Of a stretch of DNA of 64,000 nucleotides, positions 18,689 through 27,115 are shown piece by piece (position 1 is the stretch's first letter; every line of letters begins with the position of its first letter). The DNA comes from Brevibacterium sediminis (GTDB lineage: Bacteria > Actinomycetota > Actinomycetes > Actinomycetales > Brevibacteriaceae), in contig NZ_JABKDD010000005.1 in NCBI RefSeq assembly GCF_013623905.1, forward strand, positions 213,934 through 277,933, in the 5' to 3' direction. The translations under genes were made by a program, and so were the position numbers. The notes beneath the pieces are model-generated. The model ran no database searches, was not told where the DNA came from, and saw only the letters and a list, made by a program, of their open reading frames with translations.

Positions 18689-20163
18689 AACCGACGATTC
18701 TCTTCACCGGAGGACGGTACGTCGACCCGGCCAGCGGGGTCGATGAGATCAGCGATGTCCTCATCAGGGACGGTCGGATCGCCGAGGTGGGGCCGGCCCT
18801 GGCACACGATGACGCCGAAATCGTCGATGCGTCCGGTCTCATCATCGGGCCCGGTTTCATCGATCTGCACTCGCATGTCAATTCCATCGCCGGGCAGAGG
18901 CTGCAGGCCATGGACGGTGTGACCACCGCGCTCGAGCTCGAAGCGGGACTGCTCCCGGTCGACCGTGCGTACACGCGGGCGGCGGAGGAAGGACGTCCGC
19001 TGCACTACGGGTTCTCAGCATCGTGGGGCATGGCGCGTGCGGCGGTGCTGTCCGGGCTGCACTTCGATGCGGACCTGGTCAGCGGTCTGTCCATGCTCGC
19101 CGATCCGCACTGGCAGGCAGATTCCAGTCCCGTTCAGCTCTCCCAGTGGCTCGGGTTGCTGGAGACGGAGTTGGAGGCCGGAGCGCTGGGTGTCGGCATT
19201 CTTCAGGGGTACGCACCGCGCACGGATCCGCGGGAGTACCTGGCGGTGAATGAACTCGCGGCCAGGGCCGGGGTGCCGACGTTCACCCATGTGCGTGAGA
19301 TCGTCGAGTCCGATCCGACGACTCCGTTCGACGGCACCGAGGAGGCGGCGCGGGCCGCGATGGAATTCGGCGGTCAGGTCCACCACTGCCATGTCAACAG
19401 CACCTCGCGTCGGCACATCGATCGGGTGCTGTCGACGATCGATCGGGCGCAGGAGGGCGGAGCGAAGCTCAGCGTCGAGGCCTATCCCTATGGGGCGGGC
19501 AGCACGGGGATCGGTGCTGCGTTCCTCGCACCTGAGCGGCTGCCGGCCTGGGAACTGACCCCGAGCAACATCGTTCTGGTCGCCACCGGTGAGCGCATCC
19601 GCGATGAGGCCCATCTGCGTCATATCCGCGATGCGGATCCGGGGGCTTCATGCATCGTCGAATTCCTCGACGACGACGATACCGGGGATCGGGAGCTGCT
19701 GGCGAGTTCTCTGGCCTTCCCCGACAGCATAGTCGCCTCCGACGCAATGCATGTGACCTGGCCCGACGGTTCCACAGATACCCGTGCGTGGCCGCTGCCT
19801 CCGGGAGGCAGGACCCACCCGCGCACAGCGGGCACCTACGCTCGATCGCTGCGCATGATGGTCATCGATCATGGGGTGTGGACGTGGTCGGAGGCCTTCC
19901 GCCGCTGCAGTCTGCTGCCTGCCCAGGTGTTGGAGAGTTCGGTGCCGGCGCTGCGCAGGAAGGGCCGCATCGGAATCGGAGACGATGCCGACATCGTCGT
20001 CATCGATCCCGCCGAACTGCGGGACCGGGCCACCTATCTCGACAGCACCCGCACCTCAGAGGGTGTGACTCATCTGCTGGTCGACGGTGAGTTCCTCGTC
20101 CGGAACTCCGAGCTGGTGCGCGATTCCTATGCGGGGCGAGGCCTGCGCGCCGAGGCGGGGTGA
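18685..20163 (+). CDS. amidohydrolase, D-aminoacylase / N-acyl-D-glutamate deacylase-like
   Basis: 492-aa metal-dependent amidohydrolase. The strand-1 metal motif is FIDLHSH (His62, His64); further barrel His residues lie in FTHVREI and HHCHVNS, and the strand-8 Asp is near SDAMHV. The C-terminal beta-sandwich ends with IGIGDDADIVVIDP. The length and pattern resemble D-aminoacylases, which release free D-amino acids from N-acyl derivatives; the exact substrate cannot be read from sequence. The ATG overlaps the upstream stop. The gene closes an operon with two penicillin-binding-fold hydrolases and a peptide-binding protein, which supports work on D-configured peptides or N-acyl amino acids. 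Confidence 0.72.
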   Translation: MKPTILFTGGRYVDPASGVDEISDVLIRDGRIAEVGPALAHDDAEIVDASGLIIGPGFIDLHSHVNSIAGQRLQAMDGVTTALELEAGLLPVDRAYTRAAEEGRPLHYGFSASWGMARAAVLSGLHFDADLVSGLSMLADPHWQADSSPVQLSQWLGLLETELEAGALGVGILQGYAPRTDPREYLAVNELAARAGVPTFTHVREIVESDPTTPFDGTEEAARAAMEFGGQVHHCHVNSTSRRHIDRVLSTIDRAQEGGAKLSVEAYPYGAGSTGIGAAFLAPERLPAWELTPSNIVLVATGERIRDEAHLRHIRDADPGASCIVEFLDDDDTGDRELLASSLAFPDSIVASDAMHVTWPDGSTDTRAWPLPPGGRTHPRTAGTYARSLRMMVIDHGVWTWSEAFRRCSLLPAQVLESSVPALRRKGRIGIGDDADIVVIDPAELRDRATYLDSTRTSEGVTHLLVDGEFLVRNSELVRDSYAGRGLRAEAG

Positions 20164-20286
20164 GAGCTGTCAAGCGATCGGCGGAGTCCAACCAGAGCAA
20201 TTCTGTATCGGCTGTACCGTCCGTATCGTTTGTCGGCAGCATCCGTGCCTGTCCTGATGACGGCGTGGGTCCGCGGGAAAGCGACC

Positions 20287-21447
20287 TCAGATCCGGTCCA
20301 AGGCATCGCTCAACACACTCTCCGTGTCTCCGCCCAGTTGCGGCGCGGCCACGGCGTCCGCCACGGTAGACCCACCGAACTGCAGCGGCACTCGCGGGGC
20401 CAGCACTCTGCCCACTCCGGGCTGATCGATCTCGGTCAGCAGCGGATTCTGCACCGAACAGCGCGGGTCGTCGTTGACAAGTTCTTCGAAGGTCTGGAAG
20501 CCACCGACCAACACACCGGACGCTTCGAGCGCCTCCTCGGCCTCAGCCAGGGTGTGCTCCGCGAACCACGGGCGCACCACAGCATCAATAGCCTCCCGCG
20601 CCTCGAACCGACCGCCCTCGGTGTTCAAATCCACGTCCAGCAGGGGCCCGATCATCTCGAGCTTCTCGCTCAACCCCGTCGCCTTGCCCAGGCCTCGCCA
20701 GTGCTTGTTCGAGATGACCACGACCATTACTTGTCGACCATCCGCACACTCGAACGACTGACCATACGCCCCATACAACCCATTACCTAAAGCACCACGC
20801 GTCTTCCCCGTCGCCTGCACCTCGGCGATATAGCCGAGATTGCCGATGGTGGCGAGCATGACATCCGATAAAGCCAGGGTGATCTCCTGCCCCTTGCCCG
20901 AGGAACGACGATCGAGTTCGGCGGCCATGATCCCGTTGGAAATATAGAGCCCCGCAGCAACATCCCATGCCGGCACAGCATTGTTCACAGGCCGCTCGTC
21001 ATCACCGGTGATGATCGGGAAACCACTGGCCGCATTCACCGTGTAATCAACTGCCGGGGAACCGTCATGCCACCCGCCCAGGCGGAGCATCACTAGGTCC
21101 TCGCGATGCTGCTTGAGATTCTCATAGCTCAACCACCCACGAGCTGGCAGGTTCGTGATGAGTGTGCCCGCCTCGGCGATAAGGTCGGTAGCGATCCTCT
21201 GGCCCTCCTCTGACTTGAGGTCGAGCGTGACCGAGCGCTTCCCTTTGTTCAGGGATGCCCAGTAGATGCTCGTGCCGTCATCGCTGATCGGCCACCGATT
21301 CGCATCGATGTTCCCGCCGATCGGGTCGATGCGGATGACATCGGCGCCGAGCTGCGCGAGCGTCATCGACCCCAGCGGGGCTGCGACGAATGCAGAGATC
21401 TCGACGATTTTGAGGCCGGTCAGGGGTGCGGGGCGGGTATCGGACAT
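20287..21447 (-). CDS. mct: family III CoA-transferase, Mct-like (2-methylfumaryl-CoA isomerase type)
   Basis: 386-aa CaiB/BaiF-fold protein with the catalytic Asp162 in VPAWDVAAG. It follows the Chloroflexus mesaconyl-CoA C1-C4 CoA transferase closely in recognisable stretches (FVAAPLGSMTLAQLGADVIR, ASLNKGKRS, ITNLPARGWLSYENLKQHR, HWRGLGKATGL). That enzyme shifts CoA within mesaconyl-CoA. It lies 11 bp after the Meh-like gene, the same pair as in the 3-hydroxypropionate bicycle. ATG 21447 has GGAGCACC upstream. It ends the six-gene operon that starts at 27056. Orthology is judged from memory of the family sequence, so a different dicarboxylate substrate is possible. Confidence 0.72.
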   Translation of the reverse strand: MSDTRPAPLTGLKIVEISAFVAAPLGSMTLAQLGADVIRIDPIGGNIDANRWPISDDGTSIYWASLNKGKRSVTLDLKSEEGQRIATDLIAEAGTLITNLPARGWLSYENLKQHREDLVMLRLGGWHDGSPAVDYTVNAASGFPIITGDDERPVNNAVPAWDVAAGLYISNGIMAAELDRRSSGKGQEITLALSDVMLATIGNLGYIAEVQATGKTRGALGNGLYGAYGQSFECADGRQVMVVVISNKHWRGLGKATGLSEKLEMIGPLLDVDLNTEGGRFEAREAIDAVVRPWFAEHTLAEAEEALEASGVLVGGFQTFEELVNDDPRCSVQNPLLTEIDQPGVGRVLAPRVPLQFGGSTVADAVAAPQLGGDTESVLSDALDRI

Positions 21448-21458
21448 AGTGGTGCTCC

Positions 21459-22316
21459 TCAGTTCTTCGTCGTCACCGTGGCGGCGATCGCGGTCTTCCC
21501 GCCTGGGGCGATGGCCTGCAGTTCGTGGGTGCCAGATTCGGTCTCTCTGCCGACGAGGTGGATCTGTTCGTTCGCGAACAAGGGGGACTTCGCGGTGAAC
21601 CGGTACCCGGTCACAGCCGCCTCGGGGTGGGTGGACATGAACGCATCAAGCAGCAGCGTCGCGGTCAACGGTCCGTGCGTGACGAGGCCGGGGTAGCTTT
21701 CGACCTCGGTGACGTACGGGTGGTCGTAGTGGATGCGGTGGGAGTTGAACGTCAGCGCTGAATACCTGAACAACATGACCTCATTCGGCCGGACCGAGCG
21801 CGACCAGTCCCACCCAGCGGGGGCGGGCGAATCTGTTCGTGGCGGCTTCGCTGCTGACCCGTCCGGCACTGAGGTGGCCTCGCGGTAGACGATCGTGTGC
21901 CGATCCGTCGTGGCAGGCCTTCCGTCCGCGGTGAGCTCCTGGCGGAGCACGACGAAGCACAGGCGCCCGGTGCTGCCGGTCTTCTCCGTGATCGATTCGA
22001 TCGTCGTCGTCCGCTCGATCGTCTGCCCGGGCAGGATCGGGGCGTGGAAGGTCAGGTCGCTGCCGGCCCACATCCTCCGTGGCAGTGGCACCGGGGGCAT
22101 GAACCCGCCGAGTGCGGCATGCCCGTCGGCTCCGAGTTCGCTCATCGGCACATCGTCTTCGGAGAAGTGCAGCCAGTGCCCGAGCGGGAACAGCGGCGCA
22201 GCCGGGTCCCCGTCATGGCCGAGCAGGGTCGCCAGGCGTGCGGCTCGTTCCCCGTCGGCGGTTTCGGTGGCGGTGGCGCTGCGGCCGGCCCAGTCCTGGA
22301 GGTTCGTCTCACTCAT
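21459..22316 (-). CDS. meh: Meh-like hydratase (mesaconyl-C4-CoA hydratase family, double hot-dog)
   Basis: 285-aa protein of the FAS1-like/HTD2 dehydratase group. An N-terminal hot-dog half holds GHWLHFSEDD, GGFMPPVPLPRRMWAG and ILPGQTIERTT; a C-terminal half holds FRYSALTFNSHRIHYDHPY and YPGLVTHGPL, where the catalytic Asp/His of MaoC-type hydratases sit. These blocks match the Chloroflexus Meh family, which hydrates mesaconyl-C4-CoA to citramalyl-CoA; itaconyl-CoA hydratases of Pseudomonas are relatives. I prefer ATG 22316 to the TTG three codons upstream. A large palindrome (22366-22431) separates it from the preceding acyl-CoA dehydrogenase gene. Confidence 0.72.
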   Translation of the reverse strand: MSETNLQDWAGRSATATETADGERAARLATLLGHDGDPAAPLFPLGHWLHFSEDDVPMSELGADGHAALGGFMPPVPLPRRMWAGSDLTFHAPILPGQTIERTTTIESITEKTGSTGRLCFVVLRQELTADGRPATTDRHTIVYREATSVPDGSAAKPPRTDSPAPAGWDWSRSVRPNEVMLFRYSALTFNSHRIHYDHPYVTEVESYPGLVTHGPLTATLLLDAFMSTHPEAAVTGYRFTAKSPLFANEQIHLVGRETESGTHELQAIAPGGKTAIAATVTTKN

Positions 22317-22365
22317 CGCAGTCAAATTCCAATCGGTAGTTCGTGAAAAGCACCCACAACCTGCT

Positions 22366-22431
22366 AATTACTACGTGACGGCGGCGCAGATACCTGGCGC
22401 CAGGTTGCTAGGCCGCCGTCAGGTAGTAATT
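22366..22431. repeat. 66-bp double palindrome, intra-operon
   Basis: Outer arms of 20 bp (22366-22385 and 22412-22431) pair with one mismatch, starting AATTACTAC and ending GTAGTAATT. The 26-nt loop contains a perfect 14-bp palindrome ACCTGGCGCCAGGT (22392-22405). The right edge touches the stop codon of the acyl-CoA dehydrogenase gene. Its core recurs, truncated, at 63848-63898. As RNA it would form a long stem between two operon genes, suiting mRNA stabilisation or partial termination; there is no T tract. Confidence 0.8.
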
Positions 22432-23606
22432 CAGCGGCCTAAGAGTTCGTCGGAGATGATGCGCATCTGGATCTCCGACGAGCCCTCGAAGATCTTCGTC
22501 AGCCGGGCATCTCTCCAGTGGCGTTCGACGGCGAAGTCCTTCGTGTACCCGGCACCACCGTGGATCTGCAGCGCCTCCGAGGTGACCTTCTCGCTCATCT
22601 CTCCGGCCAGGTACTTCACCATCGCCGCTTCCTTGTCGCAGCGACGACCCGAATCGATCTCCGTGCACACGTGGTACATCAGTTGCCGGCACGCCTCGAT
22701 CTGAGCGGCCATGTCCGCGACCTTGAACCGCAGATGCTGGAAATCAGCCAACGGATGGCCGAACTGCTCGCGTTCTTTCAGGTATTTGATCGAGTCCTCA
22801 AGTGCCGCCTGCGCCAACCCGATCGACCTAGCCGCCGTATGGGCGCGGCCCACTTCGAGACCGGACACCGCCTGGTAGAAACCGCGTCCTTCCTCACCGA
22901 GGAGGGCATCGGCAGGCAGGACGAAGTTGTCGAACGACAGCTCCCACGTCTTCCACCCGTGATACCCGATCTTCTTCGCCGGCGCCCCGGAGATCCCCTC
23001 GGGGAAGGTGCCGCGTTCCTTCTCGACGAGGAACACCGAGATCCCCCGATGCCGCTTCTCCTCTGTGGAGGTGCGGGCGAAGAGGATGATGTAGTCGGCC
23101 TGATCGGCATACGTGCACCACATCTTCGTACCGTTGATGACCCAATCACCATCGGCATTACGTTCGGCCTTGCACCGCAGGTTCGCCACATCCGACCCAG
23201 CCTCAGCCTCAGACAGGGCGAAGGCACCGAGGTACTCACCACTGGCAACCTTCGGCAACAGACGGGCCTCCTGCTCAGGAGAGAACCCACCACCCATGCC
23301 GTTGCCGCGAGCCAACAGCCCGGCCACGGACATCCAGGCGCGGGAGAGCTCCTCAGCAACAAGGCAGTACTCGAACACACCAAGCCCCAGTCCCCCGTAC
23401 TCTTCGGGGATGAGGATGCCGAAGAACCCCATCTCCGCCATCTGCTTGACCATCGACTCGGGGAACTGCCCTTCAACAGGGTCGAGTTCGTTGGCGATGG
23501 GCAGGACGACATCACGGGCGAACTCGCGGGCGAGCGCCTGGATCTCGAGGCGCTCCTCGGTCATCATGTGCGGAGTGTCCGGACGCGGACGCGGCTTATG
23601 AGTCAT
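22431..23606 (-). CDS. acyl-CoA dehydrogenase
   Basis: 391-aa FAD enzyme that would introduce a double bond alpha-beta to a CoA thioester and pass electrons to ETF. All three domains are present: the N-terminal helices (ALAREFARDVV), the middle sheet with FAD contacts (GAFALSEAEAGSDVANL, WCTYADQADY) and the C-terminal helices with FEGSSEIQMR, where the catalytic Glu is expected. The length is normal. It follows the AMP ligase by 42 bp and precedes the Meh-like hydratase, so oxidation then hydration of the same CoA ester is the natural reading; methylsuccinyl-CoA is one candidate substrate (inference). Confidence 0.85.
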   Translation of the reverse strand: MTHKPRPRPDTPHMMTEERLEIQALAREFARDVVLPIANELDPVEGQFPESMVKQMAEMGFFGILIPEEYGGLGLGVFEYCLVAEELSRAWMSVAGLLARGNGMGGGFSPEQEARLLPKVASGEYLGAFALSEAEAGSDVANLRCKAERNADGDWVINGTKMWCTYADQADYIILFARTSTEEKRHRGISVFLVEKERGTFPEGISGAPAKKIGYHGWKTWELSFDNFVLPADALLGEEGRGFYQAVSGLEVGRAHTAARSIGLAQAALEDSIKYLKEREQFGHPLADFQHLRFKVADMAAQIEACRQLMYHVCTEIDSGRRCDKEAAMVKYLAGEMSEKVTSEALQIHGGAGYTKDFAVERHWRDARLTKIFEGSSEIQMRIISDELLGR

Positions 23607-23648
23607 CTTCTGCCCTTTCTGGGGTCTTCGTGTCTTCTTCGATTCGTA

Positions 23649-25361
23649 TCACTGTCCGACCACCGCCGGCTGAGCCGCCCATTCTCGGAGGACGGCGGTT
23701 TTGATCTTCGAGCCGTTCGTTCCCGCGGTGACGGGCATGGTTTCAACCAGACGGACTTCGGTCGGGACCTTGAAGCTGGCGAGCTGCTGTCGGCAGTACT
23801 GCCGGATGTCCTCAGGTTCGGGAGTAGTTCCGGGCACTGGCTGGACGAAAGCGACTACTTCGGGCTCGCCGACGTCGCTGCTGCGCCCGACGACCTTGAC
23901 CAACTCGATGTCCGGATGGGTGATGAGGTGCAGCTCGATCTCTGCGGGATCGACGAGGAACCCCCGCAGACGGATGACGTCACCCATTCGGCAGACGTAT
24001 TCGAAGGCTTCGGGCCCATGAGCGCGCCCGAGGTCCCCCGTCTGGAACCATCCGTCGGAGGTGAAGTTCTTCCTTCCTTCTCCCTGATCACCGAGGTAGT
24101 GGTCGACGACGTTGGGACCCCGGAGTTGGACTTCACCTTCCGAGCCTTCGGACACAGGCTGGTCCGTGACCGGATCGGCGATGCGGTATTCGTAGCGAGG
24201 GTCGACGAGGCGACCGCCTCCCGAATACCGCAGCTCTTCCGGGGTGTCGTTCGGCCAGAACGAAGTGAGTGCGAAGACTTCGGAGGATCCGTAGACGCCG
24301 ACGGTGCGGGTGCCGAACTGTTCGGCCGCCCATTCGGCGATGTCGGCGGACATTCCTTGGAAATCGGCCACGCCTGCCCACCGCCACGATTCGAGTTTCG
24401 TGCCCGTGTCTTCGCAGACCTTGCGCACTCGGGAGAGCATGTCGTCGGCTCCGACGAAGTGTGAGCCGGAGAAGGTGCTCCAGGCCCGGACGAGTTCTTG
24501 TTCGTCGAAGACCGGGTGAAGGAGGACTGCCGCTCCGCCGAAGAGCGCCCCCATTCCCGCCGAGTATCCGAAGACGCCCGAGTACGGGAGGGGTTCGACG
24601 AGGACGTCACCGGTGGTGAAGCCGATTCGAGAGGCGACCTGCTGGGAATGAGTGATGACGGCGGACTCCCGGTGAGCCGCGAGCTTCGGCATCCCCGTGG
24701 AGCCGGAAGTCGTGAAGGCAACCGACAGCCGGGATTCTTCGGGTGCGGCCGCGGCGAATGAAGTCGCTGCCTGATCGATGGTTGACGACTCCGCGGGGAC
24801 GAGCACCGCCCCAGCGCCGAGGTCGTAGTCCGCGATCGTGGGTTCGCTCGCGGCTCCCGGCACCGCCCAGACGAATGCCTTCGGCGGGGTGAACGGCTCC
24901 CCCGGTGAACGGTCCTGCTGTGCGGCAGTTTCCTGGTCCACCTCGGCGATGGCCTTCCGTGCGGTAGCGAGGAAGTCGAGGTTGCGGAATCCGTGGGCCA
25001 CGACGAGCACCTGCGGGCGGGCCTTGGTGAGGACGTGCCCCACCTCGGCGACGTTGTAGCGGGTGTTCACCCCGATCACGTGGGCACCGAGCGCGGAAGC
25101 CGCGAACTGCCACGCATAGGTGTCGGACCAGCTTGGCAGCCAGACCGCGATGCAGTCGTTCGGGCCGACACCGTGCTCGGCGAGCAGATCGGCGAACTCG
25201 TTGGTGCGGGCGAGCAGATCCGAGACACTGATGCGCACGTGCCCGGACTCGGTACCTTCGCTGGCGGCATCGGTCGGCAGCGGATCGATGAGAGCCGTCC
25301 GCTGTGGGTCGGTTTCGGCCCAGGATTTCAGATGACCGAAGAGAGTGGTGGGCGAATTCAT
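23649..25361 (-). CDS. AMP-forming acyl-CoA synthetase (class I adenylate-forming ligase)
   Basis: 570-aa ANL-superfamily ligase that activates a carboxylic acid to its CoA ester through an acyl-adenylate. Motifs: the P-loop VAFTTSGSTGMPKLA around residues 212-226, VYGSSEVF (A5), WFQTGDLGR (A7 with the ribose-binding Asp) and a C-terminal lid with GSKIKTAVLREW holding the catalytic Lys. It feeds the acyl-CoA dehydrogenase encoded directly downstream. The ATG at 25361 overlaps the upstream hydrolase stop (ATGA). The acid substrate cannot be deduced from these motifs. Confidence 0.83.
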   Translation of the reverse strand: MNSPTTLFGHLKSWAETDPQRTALIDPLPTDAASEGTESGHVRISVSDLLARTNEFADLLAEHGVGPNDCIAVWLPSWSDTYAWQFAASALGAHVIGVNTRYNVAEVGHVLTKARPQVLVVAHGFRNLDFLATARKAIAEVDQETAAQQDRSPGEPFTPPKAFVWAVPGAASEPTIADYDLGAGAVLVPAESSTIDQAATSFAAAAPEESRLSVAFTTSGSTGMPKLAAHRESAVITHSQQVASRIGFTTGDVLVEPLPYSGVFGYSAGMGALFGGAAVLLHPVFDEQELVRAWSTFSGSHFVGADDMLSRVRKVCEDTGTKLESWRWAGVADFQGMSADIAEWAAEQFGTRTVGVYGSSEVFALTSFWPNDTPEELRYSGGGRLVDPRYEYRIADPVTDQPVSEGSEGEVQLRGPNVVDHYLGDQGEGRKNFTSDGWFQTGDLGRAHGPEAFEYVCRMGDVIRLRGFLVDPAEIELHLITHPDIELVKVVGRSSDVGEPEVVAFVQPVPGTTPEPEDIRQYCRQQLASFKVPTEVRLVETMPVTAGTNGSKIKTAVLREWAAQPAVVGQ

Positions 25362-26290
25362 GAGCGGGCGGCCTCCAATTCTTCGGTCTTGCGGTCAACG
25401 CTGCCGGAATCGGCCCCGCCGGAATCGGGAAGATCGGTATCGGCACCGCGAGTGCCGGCACTGCGCACCCAGGAGTCGACCGCCTCGGCGAAGTCCGGCA
25501 TCTCCTCCATCGGATAGTGCCCGATTCCCGGCAGGAGAACGAAGGTGCCTCGAGGGATGGACTCGGCGTCACGGCGGATCGCTGCGGTGTCGATCCACAG
25601 GTCGTCCTCACCGGCGACGAGGACCGTCGGGCAGGTGACACCGGGCAGGCCCGCGCTGACGTCGTGGCGGCCCCAACCGATGAGATCAGAGTTCGACACG
25701 ATCGGGTCCTCCCTGCAGTGCATGCGGGCGATGAGCTCTCGCCGCTCTTCGTCGATTGCCGAGCCGACGACGGCTCGCGTCCCCCAGTAGGTTCGATCGC
25801 CGCGAGACGGCGTCGAGATGTCGACGAGCTCACGTGTCAGGCCTCGCAGCGAGACATGACCGGGACGGGATCCGGCGGCCATGGCGATGGCCGCGATGAT
25901 GCGTTCACCGGCGCGCCCGGCCAGGTCGATCGTGATCTTGCCGCCGATCGAGCAGCCGACGGCGACGAACCGATCGATCCCGAGCTGGTCGAGCACGTCA
26001 AGACCGAATCGTGCGTATTCGCCGAGGTCGGTCACCGGGCCATTCTTCGCCGGCTCCGTGCGGCCGTGCCCGGGCAGGTCGGGAACGATGACCCGGTAGC
26101 CGACGGCAGCGAGGTCCGCCGCCACGTGGCGGTACTGGACTCCGGACTGTCCTGCGGTGTGAACAGCGAGCAGCGGCGTCGCGTCGATGTCGCCCCAGTC
26201 CTCGACGAAGGCGATGCGGTCGTCGATGATCAGCTGGTGAGCGCGGAGGGTCGTCGCTGCCGGAGCGTTCGTGTAGTTCAGTGTCGTCAT
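25358..26290 (-). CDS. alpha/beta hydrolase
   Basis: 310-aa alpha/beta-hydrolase with nucleophile elbow GCSIGG (Ser114), oxyanion region VHTAGQSG, DLPGHGRTEP, the acid loop VAGEDDLWID and His in LPGIGHYPMEEMP. The C-terminus adds about 25 residues rich in Gly, Asp and Ser. It starts 1 bp after the upstream gene and overlaps the ligase start, so it belongs firmly to this CoA operon. It could be an esterase releasing the acid for the ligase, or a C-C or thioester hydrolase later in the pathway; the sequence does not decide. Confidence 0.8.
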   Translation of the reverse strand: MTTLNYTNAPAATTLRAHQLIIDDRIAFVEDWGDIDATPLLAVHTAGQSGVQYRHVAADLAAVGYRVIVPDLPGHGRTEPAKNGPVTDLGEYARFGLDVLDQLGIDRFVAVGCSIGGKITIDLAGRAGERIIAAIAMAAGSRPGHVSLRGLTRELVDISTPSRGDRTYWGTRAVVGSAIDEERRELIARMHCREDPIVSNSDLIGWGRHDVSAGLPGVTCPTVLVAGEDDLWIDTAAIRRDAESIPRGTFVLLPGIGHYPMEEMPDFAEAVDSWVRSAGTRGADTDLPDSGGADSGSVDRKTEELEAARS

Positions 26291-26291
26291 C

Positions 26292-27056
26292 TCAAGCCAC
26301 CTGCAGATTCGTGTCGAGGACGCGTTCGGAGCCGACATAGCCGGCTGTGACGGCCATGGCTCGAGCGTGGTCGATGATGCGGATCAGTGCGCTGGTCATG
26401 CGCAGGTACTCGTACCCGGATCCGGAGGAGCGCATCCTCCCGCTCATCGCGGTCTCCATGAAGCGGTTGCGCTCGGCGGTCACGAGATCAACGAAGACGT
26501 CGCCGGGGATGGAGAGCACGAAGTCAGCGCCGAGGATGGAGCGGGCGACGACCTCGAGCACGTGACCGCGGTAGCAGCGAAAGTGCACTGGGCGACCGCC
26601 GATGGCGATGCCGATCGTCCCGTCGTAGGCCTCGATGAGTGTGGAGAACTCGGAGTCCTCACGCAGGCGATCGCGCAATGCGCTGTTCCAGCCGGCGCTG
26701 CCGGGGCAGAGCAGTTCGGACACGTCGTCGCTGTTGTCGATGGCTTCAGCGAAGGCGAAACGCACCGAGGCGGAATAGGCGGCGTCCCCTTCGAGGTGAA
26801 CTGTCACCTCGGTCCGCAGCTCCTGTCCCTTTTGAGGCAGGACGGCCGTCACCACTGCAGACGGGGAGACGAGTTCGCTGTCGTCGGTCTGGGCCTCGCC
26901 GTTCGTCTCCAGCTCAGCCGAGACCAGTCGGACCGACTGCCCCAGCTCCTGACCGATCGCCTCGGCAACGGAGTCGGCCAGCGACAGCGGACTTGACGCA
27001 GCCAGTGCGTCAGCATCGGCGAGCAGTCTTCGGCCGGGTTTGAGCGGGGTGGTCAT
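26292..27056 (-). CDS. SCP2-like hypothetical protein, first gene of CoA operon
   Basis: 254-aa cytosolic protein not firmly recognised. The C-terminal half (VHFRCYRGHVLEVVARSIL, ADFVLSIPGDVFVDLV, FMETAMSGRMRSSGSGYEYL) has the pattern of sterol-carrier-protein-2-like domains, which bind acyl chains. The N-terminal 100 residues are acidic and lack known motifs. It leads the operon of hydrolase, ligase, dehydrogenase, hydratase and CoA-transferase and faces the TetR gene. A substrate-binding or carrier role is possible but unproven. Confidence 0.55.
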   Translation of the reverse strand: MTTPLKPGRRLLADADALAASSPLSLADSVAEAIGQELGQSVRLVSAELETNGEAQTDDSELVSPSAVVTAVLPQKGQELRTEVTVHLEGDAAYSASVRFAFAEAIDNSDDVSELLCPGSAGWNSALRDRLREDSEFSTLIEAYDGTIGIAIGGRPVHFRCYRGHVLEVVARSILGADFVLSIPGDVFVDLVTAERNRFMETAMSGRMRSSGSGYEYLRMTSALIRIIDHARAMAVTAGYVGSERVLDTNLQVA

Positions 27057-27071
27057 GAAAGTTCCTTCCGG

Positions 27072-27107
27072 GTGTGCTTATGAGTGCAGGTGAACTTATG
27101 AGTAGAT
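27072..27107. promoter_or_regulatory. direct-repeat operator candidate between TetR and CoA operon
   Basis: Two 18-bp units in tandem, each GTGNNCTTATGAGT (CTTATGAGT at 27077-27085 and 27095-27103), lie in the short divergent gap upstream of the TetR gene. TAGATT at 27103-27108 could be the -10 box of a near-leaderless TetR transcript. Confidence 0.4.
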
Positions 27108-27115
27108 TGGTGCCC

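Noticed and set aside
20287..22316. Complete itaconate degradation operon (ict-ich-ccl)
   Set aside because: The hydratase is related, but no HpcH/CitE-type citramalyl-CoA lyase is present and the CoA-transferase looks Mct-like.
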